A stretch of DNA of 5,610 bases from Bacteroidales bacterium UBA4073 (GTDB taxonomy: Bacteria; Bacteroidota; Bacteroidia; Bacteroidales; Tenuifilaceae), in the NCBI GenBank assembly GCA_002383425.1, contig DFYV01000021.1, positions 1 to 5,610 of the forward strand, read 5' to 3'. This document shows, one piece after another, positions 1-5,608 of the stretch. Position 1 is the stretch's first letter, and each line of letters opens with the position of its first letter. The notes beneath the pieces are model-generated. The model did not search any database. It had not been told where the DNA came from and saw nothing but the letters and a program-made list of their open reading frames with translations. A program made the position numbers and the translations under genes.

Positions 1-170
1 TCCACCTTACCGCCCCCTCCGGGGCCGGCCTGGCTTCTTTCCCGTTTTTCCCCCACCACCTTCCCGGTGGGGTTGCAAAGGTAACACATTTTTCCCGCTC
101 ACGCAAGCGCTCCAACCCCTTTTCTCATCATTCCCCCCTGCCCGCTCCGCCTCCCTTCCGAAAGCGGGTG
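1..170 (-). other. G+C-rich untranslated leader with two inverted repeats, probably of a stable-RNA transcript
   Basis: This block is about 61% G+C against about 27% for bases 181-360, and its minus strand is strongly purine-rich. No convincing reading frame is present. Just after the -7 box of P2 lies an inverted repeat, CCCCACC (51-57) with GGTGGGG (66-72), a 7-bp stem with an 8-base loop. Just after P1 lies CCCGCT (141-146) with AGCGGG (163-168), a 6-bp stem with a 16-base loop. A short CCCC-TCC-GGGG hairpin (14-24) is also possible. The likeliest reading is the promoter-proximal leader of an rRNA or tRNA operon, but no rRNA or tRNA sequence is recognisable inside the window. Confidence 0.4.
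76..106 (-). promoter_or_regulatory. Bacteroidota-type promoter P2, firing leftwards out of the window
   Basis: Read on the minus strand, there is a TTG (plus-strand CAA at 104-106), exactly 20 bases, then TACCTTTG (plus-strand 76-83), followed by CA. This is a full match to the -33/-7 consensus known for the Bacteroidota primary sigma factor (TTG or TTTG, about 19-21 bases, TAnnTTTG). Transcription should start near base 68-72 and leave the window at base 1. The transcript is not visible. The very G+C-rich start and the tandem arrangement with P1 suggest an rRNA or tRNA operon, which is inference. Confidence 0.65.
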
Positions 171-201
171 CAAATGTAGAACATGGATTTTAATTAAGCA
201 A
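171..201 (-). promoter_or_regulatory. Bacteroidota-type promoter P1, upstream of P2 on the minus strand
   Basis: On the minus strand, TTG (plus-strand CAA at 199-201) is followed by exactly 20 bases and TACATTTG (plus-strand 171-178), then CA. Spacing and -7 box match the Bacteroidota consensus and are identical in layout to P2, which lies 95 bases further along. The -33 side sits in A+T-rich DNA and the transcribed side in G+C-rich DNA, as expected for a strong promoter. Such tandem promoters commonly precede stable-RNA operons; the target lies beyond the left edge. Confidence 0.65.
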
Positions 202-290
202 GTATTACACCTAATTATTTTTGTTAAAGAGTGTTTTGCGAGTATTATTCACTGATTATCAACCTAAAAATTTTCATTTTATCTACTAAC

Positions 291-322
291 TTCTCAATTA
301 TAGCCAAAAAATGCTATCTTCG
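291..322 (+). promoter_or_regulatory. Probable promoter of the GT2-pyrC-lipoprotein operon
   Basis: TATCTTCG at 315-322 matches the Bacteroidota -7 box TAnnTTTG in seven of eight positions and is followed by CA, as at the other promoters here. The -33 element is weak: TTC at 291-293, 21 bases upstream. Transcription would start near base 328, giving a leader of about 40 bases before the first gene. No Shine-Dalgarno sequence is seen in that leader, which is normal for this phylum. Confidence 0.45.
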
Positions 323-366
323 CACAGTAGTTTATTAAATCATTCATAACCCATAACCATAATTAA

Positions 367-1116
367 ATGGCGTTTAAAGAAAAACTTGTTATAATACCTA
401 CTTATAACGAAAGTGAAAACATATTGCGAATGATAGAAAAGGTAATGTCGCTTGATGGGAATTTTCATCTACTTATAGTTGACGATGGATCTCCCGATGG
501 GACTGCCAGTATAGTAAAAGAAAGGCAAAGAGAATATCCGGATAGGTTATTCATTATTGAACGTTCGGGTAAATTGGGATTAGGTACAGCATATATTACC
601 GGTTTTAGATGGGCACTATCCAAGGAATATAAGTATATTTTTGAAATGGATGCAGACTTTTCGCACAATCCCGATGACTTAATCAATCTCTATCATGCCT
701 GTTTAAATGGTGCGGACCTTGCAATTGGGTCGAGGTACGTAAATGGGGTAAATGTGGTTAACTGGCCAATTGGAAGAGTGCTAATGTCGTACTTTGCCTC
801 AAAATATGTGAGGGTAGTGACTGGTATGAAAGTTATGGATACAACGGCAGGTTTTAAATGCTACAAGGCCGAAGTACTAAAAGCTATAAATTTTGATAAA
901 ATAAAGCATGTTGGTTATGGTTTTCAAATTGAAATGAAATTTACCGTGTGGAAGTTAGGATTCAACATAGTTGAGGTACCCATAATTTTTACCGATAGGA
1001 AATTTGGTGCTTCAAAGATGAGTGGAGGGATTTTTAATGAAGCCCTTTGGGGAGTTGTGAGTATGAAACTTAAAAGCATTTTCGTTTCATACAAAAAATT
1101 GCATTCATCAAACTAA
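367..1116 (+). CDS. Polyprenol monophosphomannose synthase-like glycosyltransferase (GT2, DPM1 type)
   Basis: This 249-residue soluble enzyme resembles dolichol/polyprenol-phosphate mannose synthases, which move a sugar from a nucleotide donor (typically GDP-mannose) to a polyprenyl phosphate at the inner face of the cytoplasmic membrane. The lipid-linked sugar then serves glycan or protein glycosylation outside. Visible motifs are PTYNE (11-15) and DDGSPDGT (39-46) for the nucleotide, KLGLGTAY (69-76), the metal-binding DAD within MDADFSHNP (94-102), GSRY (121-124), DTTAGFK (158-164), YGFQIEM (184-190) and the R-x-x-G-x-SK segment (211-217). There is no C-terminal membrane or GtrA-like domain, so it is the short DPM1 form. 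The ATG at 367 places PTYNE at the usual distance from the N terminus; no SD precedes it. It is the first gene of an operon, 12 bases before pyrC. The family call is firm, but the exact sugar cannot be read from sequence. Confidence 0.9.
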   Translation: MAFKEKLVIIPTYNESENILRMIEKVMSLDGNFHLLIVDDGSPDGTASIVKERQREYPDRLFIIERSGKLGLGTAYITGFRWALSKEYKYIFEMDADFSHNPDDLINLYHACLNGADLAIGSRYVNGVNVVNWPIGRVLMSYFASKYVRVVTGMKVMDTTAGFKCYKAEVLKAINFDKIKHVGYGFQIEMKFTVWKLGFNIVEVPIIFTDRKFGASKMSGGIFNEALWGVVSMKLKSIFVSYKKLHSSN

Positions 1117-1128
1117 AATGTATAGGAA

Positions 1129-2490
1129 ATGGGCAGGTTGGCCATAACAAATGCAACTATTATCAACGAAGGGAAAACCTTTAAGGGAAACCTCATTATT
1201 AATGGGGAAATCATAGAAAATGTTCTTCCAGCCCATTCAAGTATAGATAAGTATTCATGCGAAGAAGTAATAAACGCCGAAGGGTTATGGCTTATCCCTG
1301 GCATAATTGACAACCATGTACATTTCCGCGAACCAGGACTAACCCATAAAGGTGACATTTACACGGAATCGAAAGCAGCTATTGCCGGAGGGGTAACCTC
1401 GTACATGGAAATGCCAAATACGAAACCTCAAACCACTACCCTTGAACTCCTTGACGATAAATTCCGATTAGCCAGCGAGAAATCGCTTGCTAATTTCTCG
1501 TTCTACCTTGGAGCTACAAATGACAATATTGATGAAATAGTAAAAGTTAACCCTTCGCGAGTTTGCGGGTTGAAGATTTTCATGGGGTCATCAACGGGCA
1601 ATATGCTTGTTGACAACGATGAGGCGTTAGAAAAAATATTTAAATTTTCGCCAACAATTATCGTAGCTCACTGCGAAGACGAAAGTACAGTAAGAAAAAA
1701 TCTTGAGCTATACAGAAATCTACATGGCAACAACATCGCTTTTAAACTACACTCAAGCATACGCAGTGCTGAGGCCTGTTACCTTTCGTCGGCAAAAGCA
1801 GTAAACCTGGCAAAAAAACATGATTCCCATTTGCACATTCTTCACCTTTCAACAGCTAAAGAGCTACAGCTCTTCAATAACAATATACCTTTAAAAGACA
1901 AGTCGATAACCGGTGAGGCTTGTGTTCACCACTTATGGTTCAACGATAGCGACTACGATAGGTTAGGCTGGCGAATAAAATGGAATCCGAGCATTAAAAG
2001 TGAAACCGACCGATTGGCGCTTATTGAAGGGTTAAATGCAAATTTACTTGACGTTGTGGCTACCGATCATGCACCGCATTTGGTTGCTGAAAAGGATAAT
2101 TCCTACGAAAACTCCGCCTCAGGTGGACCCATGGTTCAGCATTCACTTTTAGCAATGCTTGAGCTAAGTAAGAAGGGATATTTTACTGCCGAAATGGTTG
2201 TTGAAAAAATGTGTCACGCTCCGGCTACACTTTTTAGGATTGAAAAGCGAGGATTTATCCGTGAAGGGTACTTTGCCGATTTAGTTCTGGTTAATCCCAA
2301 TAGGATTCTCAAGGTTACAAGCGAATCGTTACTTTATAAATGCGGCTGGTCGCCCATGGAAGGAGAAACTTTTACACATACCATTGAAATGACCATTGTT
2401 AATGGGCAAATTGTTTATAGTAAAGGTATATTTAACGAAACCGTTAAAGGTAAATTGCTAACATTCAACAGGTTTGCCAATGGAAATTAA
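1129..2490 (+). CDS. pyrC: Dihydroorotase (class I-type zinc amidohydrolase)
   Basis: This 453-residue cytosolic enzyme catalyses the third step of de novo pyrimidine synthesis, interconverting N-carbamoyl-L-aspartate and L-dihydroorotate. The amidohydrolase barrel and its binuclear metal site are complete: HVHFREP (63-69; H63, H65, substrate Arg R67), MPN (95-97), the Lys expected to be carbamylated in GLKIFMGS (K149), VAHCED (H181), HLHILHLST (H239) and ATDHAPH (311-317; catalytic D313). A flanking beta domain is formed by the N-terminal strands and the C-terminal region around 384-435, including ADLVLV. Because all ligands are present, it should be active rather than one of the inactive PyrC-like paralogues. 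The ATG lies 12 bases after the glycosyltransferase stop, and its last 11 bases overlap the ATG-initiated lipoprotein gene, so the three genes are probably one transcript. Hydantoinase or allantoinase are less likely alternatives given the FREPG signature. Confidence 0.95.
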   Translation: MGRLAITNATIINEGKTFKGNLIINGEIIENVLPAHSSIDKYSCEEVINAEGLWLIPGIIDNHVHFREPGLTHKGDIYTESKAAIAGGVTSYMEMPNTKPQTTTLELLDDKFRLASEKSLANFSFYLGATNDNIDEIVKVNPSRVCGLKIFMGSSTGNMLVDNDEALEKIFKFSPTIIVAHCEDESTVRKNLELYRNLHGNNIAFKLHSSIRSAEACYLSSAKAVNLAKKHDSHLHILHLSTAKELQLFNNNIPLKDKSITGEACVHHLWFNDSDYDRLGWRIKWNPSIKSETDRLALIEGLNANLLDVVATDHAPHLVAEKDNSYENSASGGPMVQHSLLAMLELSKKGYFTAEMVVEKMCHAPATLFRIEKRGFIREGYFADLVLVNPNRILKVTSESLLYKCGWSPMEGETFTHTIEMTIVNGQIVYSKGIFNETVKGKLLTFNRFANGN

Positions 2491-2968
2491 AATTGTTTTC
2501 ATACTGCTACTCGCCACATTGGTTTCGTGCAGTAAACCTCAACCAAAAAATGTTATTATAGATGATAGGGGGAAGGAGCACGACTTAACCCTAATCGCCG
2601 ATAGTATAAAGTATGAGGTTATTGTTCAGGTAAACGACAACGATATATGGGACAGCGAAAGGCTTAAGGGGTATAAAAACCATCAGCAATTCATCCACAG
2701 CATTTTAAAAAATATCATCAATGGGAAACTAAAGGCTTACGACTACGCCACCGATGAAGTTTTGACCGCAGAAGAGGTAAAAGATATAATTGAAAACCAA
2801 CAGGTTGATGCCTCTCAGATAGGAAAATTACTTTTTACAGAGCAGTGGTACATTGATACTAAAGGATATCTTCATAAGAAGATAATCTCAATAACCTTAG
2901 GGAAAGCTGAATACAGCCAAAAGGGCACTTTTAAAGGGTATAGCGCCCTATTCACGGTTAAGTACTAA
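2480..2968 (+). CDS. Small lipoprotein of unknown function, faintly GldN/PorN-like
   Basis: I do not recognise an established family with certainty. From the ATG at 2480 the product is 162 residues. It has a hydrophobic signal (residues about 3-15) and a lipobox ending LVSC, with Cys17 as the lipidated residue followed by SKPQPK. This predicts a membrane-anchored lipoprotein. An in-frame TTG at 2474 would add two residues, but the ATG is the better start. The middle and end carry INGKLKAYDYATDEV (80-94), EQWYID (121-126) and KKIISITLG (133-141). Their order resembles the 'I-x-G-x-x-AYD ... E-x-W-x-xD ... RIIGIAP' pattern that I recall from GldN/PorN, the type IX secretion and gliding proteins, but the protein is only about half the usual length. 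The 11-base overlap with pyrC suggests translational coupling. It does not look like the DUF4296 lipoproteins that I recall beside dihydroorotase in other Bacteroidota. It ends 3 bases before the convergent lysC stop. Confidence 0.8.
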   Translation: MEIKIVFILLLATLVSCSKPQPKNVIIDDRGKEHDLTLIADSIKYEVIVQVNDNDIWDSERLKGYKNHQQFIHSILKNIINGKLKAYDYATDEVLTAEEVKDIIENQQVDASQIGKLLFTEQWYIDTKGYLHKKIISITLGKAEYSQKGTFKGYSALFTVKY

Positions 2969-2971
2969 CTT

Positions 2972-4249
2972 TTATACTGAATCCATTACAAACCTTGCAC
3001 TACTTCGCGTACGCTGCTGCAGGTAAACAGTACGGTTACCTACCAAATCATCTATTAACTCAGAGGTGTAGTGCCTAATGGTTAACAGCTCAAGATTCCG
3101 GTTATACCTAACAACAAAATCGAGCTTCAGCTCATCAAGGGCTTGAGGTAATCGAAGCCTGTCGTCATCGACGCAAACTGTAAAATTAATGGCAGAGTTG
3201 TGAAGCATATTTACCTTTACCTTATGCTTGTAGAGCAAGGCAAATATTTTGCTAAGACAATCTTCAATCACAAATGAGAAATCACGAGGCGAGAGGGTTA
3301 TAAGAACCTGATTCTTTTTGAGAACTATTATGGGTGGCAACTTAATCGGAGTATCGGAATGGGCAATGATTGAGCCGGAAGCATCGGGACTCATAAACGA
3401 TTTTACATAAAGCGGGATATTTTTGTTCTGTAAGGGTTTTATGGTTTTGGGATGGATCACTTGGGCGCCACAGTAAGCCAGCTCAATGGCTTCCTGGTAA
3501 GGTACAAAATTGAGCTTTACTGCGTTACTGAAAATTTTTGGATCGGCACTCAGCACGCCATCAACATCTTTCCATATAGTTGCATCCTGAGCATCTAAAA
3601 GATTTGCAAGGATTGCAGCACTGTAATCGGAACCCTCTCGCCCCAAAGTGGTAGTTGTCCCACCCTCTGTTCCAGCAATAAAACCCTGGGTTAAAAAGAT
3701 GTTTACGGTCGAGAAATTGAACTCGCGCTGGCACAATATCCGCGAGGTAAATTCATCAACCACCCCTTCCCTGTACGATGCATCGGAGCGTAGGCATCGC
3801 CTTGCGTCAACAAGTTTATGCGATATACCCATATAGCTAAGGTAATGGCTTACTATGCGGGTCGAAATCAACTCACCAAACGATACAACCTGATCGTAAT
3901 GGAAGTCGTACCCTTTTGAAGGAATTCCCTTAAGCTGATCGTTCAGCTGTATAAAAAGTTCTTTTAGTTCCGCTATTAGCAGATGCTGTGCATCGTTGTT
4001 GAAGAGCTCAAGTGCCGTATTGATGTGAAATTGTTCGATTTCGGCAAGTTTTCTTTGCTTGGATATCAAGTCATTATCAACCCAATGCTTTAGAGCTACC
4101 TCAAGCTCATTGGTGGTTTTTGCCATTGCCGAAACAACAATAACAAGGTTCTCAGCCGAATACTTTGCGACAATGGTTGCCAGATTTCTTATAGCCTCGG
4201 CCGACTTAACCGATGCTCCGCCAAATTTGAAAACATGAATAGGTTTCAT
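2972..4249 (-). CDS. lysC: Aspartate kinase, monofunctional, with C-terminal ACT region
   Basis: This 425-residue cytosolic enzyme phosphorylates L-aspartate with ATP, the entry step to lysine/diaminopimelate, threonine and methionine. The kinase domain spans about residues 1-300 and shows KFGGASV (8-14), VVSAM (38-42), SFGELIS (123-129), GFIAGT (189-194), TTLGREGSDYSAA (200-212), WKDVDG (226-231), the ADP segment (235-237) and YCGAQVIHPKT (259-269). Residues about 305-425 form a degenerate pair of ACT-like modules, ending in a conserved-looking LLTIRHY and QQRTRSSARFV stretch. Such domains usually carry feedback inhibition by lysine or threonine, but the effector cannot be told here. No homoserine dehydrogenase domain is fused. 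The ATG at 4249 sits five codons before the first strand of the kinase fold. The gene diverges from fbp and converges on the pyrC operon with 3 bases between the stop codons. Confidence 0.95.
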   Translation of the reverse strand: MKPIHVFKFGGASVKSAEAIRNLATIVAKYSAENLVIVVSAMAKTTNELEVALKHWVDNDLISKQRKLAEIEQFHINTALELFNNDAQHLLIAELKELFIQLNDQLKGIPSKGYDFHYDQVVSFGELISTRIVSHYLSYMGISHKLVDARRCLRSDASYREGVVDEFTSRILCQREFNFSTVNIFLTQGFIAGTEGGTTTTLGREGSDYSAAILANLLDAQDATIWKDVDGVLSADPKIFSNAVKLNFVPYQEAIELAYCGAQVIHPKTIKPLQNKNIPLYVKSFMSPDASGSIIAHSDTPIKLPPIIVLKKNQVLITLSPRDFSFVIEDCLSKIFALLYKHKVKVNMLHNSAINFTVCVDDDRLRLPQALDELKLDFVVRYNRNLELLTIRHYTSELIDDLVGNRTVYLQQRTRSSARFVMDSV

Positions 4250-4265
4250 GACCCAAAAAATTTAT

Positions 4266-4295
4266 CAAACATACAAAAAAAGGGAGTAAATAAAC
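4266..4295 (-). promoter_or_regulatory. Probable lysC promoter with very short leader
   Basis: On the minus strand, TATGTTTG (plus-strand CAAACATA, 4266-4273) is a perfect match to the Bacteroidota -7 box TAnnTTTG. The -33 side is weaker: GTTT (plus-strand 4292-4295) lies 18 bases upstream. Transcription would start about base 4259-4262, leaving only about 10-12 bases before the lysC ATG. There is no room for a riboswitch or attenuator in such a leader, so any control would act at the promoter or on the enzyme. Confidence 0.5.
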
Positions 4296-4352
4296 TGAAC
4301 TAAAACGACTCTACTTCGTACTTTCCCATACACAGAACATTATCGCAAACGT

Positions 4353-4383
4353 TTTAAATATGATTTTTTTTGTTTTACATTTA
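4353..4383 (+). promoter_or_regulatory. Candidate fbp promoter
   Basis: TACATTTA at 4376-4383 matches the -7 box TAnnTTTG in all but the last base and has TTT (4353-4355) exactly 20 bases upstream. It would give a leader of about 50 bases before the fbp ATG. A second candidate -7 box, TAATTTTA at 4405-4412, has no -33 partner. Neither is strong, so the call is tentative. The rest of the 189-base divergent region holds nothing else I can name. Confidence 0.3.
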
Positions 4384-4438
4384 CAGGATTAAGGAAAAAT
4401 AGGCTAATTTTACTCACAAATTTGAATTAAAAACCATC

Positions 4439-5440
4439 ATGCACAGCTACAATGTTAAAACACTGACACAATTCATTATTGAAAGACAAGCTGATTTTCC
4501 CTATGCAACTGGGGAATTCACCCGTTTGCTATACCACGTGGGAGTGGCCGCTAAACTTGTAAATAAAAAAGTAAATAAGGCAGGGCTTGTTGACATTTTA
4601 GGAGAAGTGGGCAATATAAATGTTCAGGGTGAGGAGCAAAAAAAGCTGGATTTATTTGCCAACTGGCAATTCATTCAAGCACTCAAAAATAGCAGGGAGT
4701 GCTGCGGTGTGGTATCGGAAGAGGATCAGGAAATAATTACCTGGGACGACGAGTTAAGCCAAGACGGCAATTACATCTTTTGCATGGACCCTCTGGATGG
4801 TTCATCGAATATCGATGTAAATGTATCGATTGGCACTGTTTTCAGTATATACAGACGAATCAGCCCACGCGGGACAAAACCCACCATCGATGATTTCCTG
4901 CAGCCAGGACACAAACAGGTTGCCTCCGGATATGTTGTGTACGGCTCTTCTACCATGCTGGTTTATACCACCGGCCGTGGGGTTTACGGTTTTACCCTTG
5001 ACCCCTCGATAGGCGAATTTTGCCTATCGCACCTTAACATCACCACCCCATCCGATGGTAGCATTTACTCGATTAACGAAGGTAATTACAAGCATTTCCC
5101 CGAAGGGGTAAAAAGCTATATCGACTATTGCAAGCAGGAAGATAAACCTACAAAACGACCTTACTCCGCTCGTTATATAGGTTCATTGGTATCGGATTTT
5201 CACAGGAATTTACTTAAGGGTGGAATTTTCATGTACCCCCCAACAGCTGCAGCCCCTAAAGGCAAATTACGCCTGATTTACGAATGCAACCCCATTGCTT
5301 TTCTTGCTGAACAAGCCGGCGGTATAGCCACCAATGGTGAAAAAAGGATACTCGATATTCAACCTGAATCGCTTCACCAAAGAGTTCCCCTTTACGTGGG
5401 TTCAAAAAATATGGTTATGAAACTTCAAGAATTCCTGTAA
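4439..5440 (+). CDS. fbp: Fructose-1,6-bisphosphatase, class I
   Basis: This 333-residue cytosolic enzyme hydrolyses fructose 1,6-bisphosphate to fructose 6-phosphate, the committed step of gluconeogenesis. Class I signatures are all present: GNINVQGEEQKKLD (58-71), the metal-binding SEED (93-96), DPLDGSSNID (117-126), GTVFSI (132-137), NEGN (213-216), the phosphate-binding RYIGSLVSDFHR (245-256), GGIFMYP (261-267) and the family signature GKLRLIYECNPIA (275-287) with metal ligand E282. Length is normal for the family (about 330-340). The ATG at 4439 is the first in-frame start with a typical N terminus; it follows an A-rich stretch without an SD site. It is a single gene divergent from lysC, with no gene following inside the window. 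Members of this class are often AMP-inhibited, but I did not verify the AMP-site residues. It is unrelated to the class III enzyme also found in many Bacteroidota. Confidence 0.97.
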   Translation: MHSYNVKTLTQFIIERQADFPYATGEFTRLLYHVGVAAKLVNKKVNKAGLVDILGEVGNINVQGEEQKKLDLFANWQFIQALKNSRECCGVVSEEDQEIITWDDELSQDGNYIFCMDPLDGSSNIDVNVSIGTVFSIYRRISPRGTKPTIDDFLQPGHKQVASGYVVYGSSTMLVYTTGRGVYGFTLDPSIGEFCLSHLNITTPSDGSIYSINEGNYKHFPEGVKSYIDYCKQEDKPTKRPYSARYIGSLVSDFHRNLLKGGIFMYPPTAAAPKGKLRLIYECNPIAFLAEQAGGIATNGEKRILDIQPESLHQRVPLYVGSKNMVMKLQEFL

Positions 5441-5490
5441 TTCAAAAACGTTACTGCTTGAACTGAAGCAAATCTGCTTTGATCAGATAC

Positions 5491-5516
5491 CTAACTTTAC
5501 AGTTGGAGAAAGTTAG
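5491..5516. repeat. Perfect 8-bp inverted repeat after fbp, possible weak terminator
   Basis: CTAACTTT (5491-5498) and AAAGTTAG (5509-5516) are perfect reverse complements separated by 10 bases, starting 51 bases after the fbp stop. The stem is A+T-rich and no T-tract follows on the plus strand, so it is not a textbook intrinsic terminator. The left arm can also pair over seven bases with AAGTTAG at 5530-5536, because the right arm is part of a tandem repeat. Confidence 0.4.
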
Positions 5517-5550
5517 AAGAAGTTAAAGGAAGTTAGAGGAATGTTAGGGG
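5501..5550. repeat. Tandem repeat, 10-base period, five degenerate copies
   Basis: Five consecutive 10-base units read AGTTGGAGAA, AGTTAGAAGA, AGTTAAAGGA, AGTTAGAGGA and ATGTTAGGGG, with consensus about AGTTAGAGGA. The block is intergenic and purine-rich, and no reading frame runs through it. A 10-base period is close to one helical turn of DNA, so a protein-binding or bending role is conceivable, but replication slippage explains it equally well. Confidence 0.75.
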
Positions 5551-5575
5551 CAATGGCTAAATGTAAAATGCAAAA

Positions 5576-5608
5576 AATAGTAGCGAGTAAATAGTAGCGA
5601 GTATATAG
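5576..5608. repeat. Tandem repeat, 14-base unit with 7-base sub-period, running to the window end
   Basis: AATAGTAGCGAGTA occurs twice back to back (5576-5589 and 5590-5603). Seen from 5579 it is a heptamer series, AGTAGCG, AGTAAAT, AGTAGCG, AGTATAT, then AG, so every seventh base restarts an AGTA core. The series is still in phase within two bases of the window end, so the array probably continues. No coding function is apparent. Confidence 0.75.

Noticed and set aside
121..132. Minus-strand ATGATG start in the left G+C-rich block
   Set aside because: The frame reaches a stop after about ten codons and lies between the two promoters; it is not a gene.
465..686. Minus-strand open frame of 73 codons inside the glycosyltransferase gene
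   Set aside because: It lies wholly antisense to a well-supported gene, has no recognisable motif and no promoter or start context.
1118..1147. Tiny frame from the ATG at 1118, overlapping the pyrC start
   Set aside because: Only nine codons in another frame before a stop. It could be a leader peptide in principle, but nothing supports that.
1113..1358. Minus-strand open frame of 81 codons over the start of pyrC
   Set aside because: It is a shadow of the dihydroorotase frame, and no family features are visible.
3648..3836. Plus-strand open frame inside lysC
   Set aside because: It is antisense to the conserved aspartate kinase catalytic core, and the composition fits a shadow frame.
4347..4354. 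Palindrome AAACGTTT in the lysC-fbp divergent region as an operator
   Set aside because: An 8-bp A+T-rich palindrome is expected by chance at this scale and matches no operator I know.
4699..5012. Three short open frames (both strands) inside fbp
   Set aside because: All overlap highly conserved class I FBPase motifs in the real frame and show no motif of their own.
5455..5488. Small hairpins after fbp (TGCTT 5455-5459 or 5475-5479 with AAGCA 5466-5470; ATCTG 5472-5476 with CAGAT 5484-5488) as a terminator
   Set aside because: Stems are only 5 bp, mutually exclusive, and no T-tract follows; this is too weak to call a terminator.
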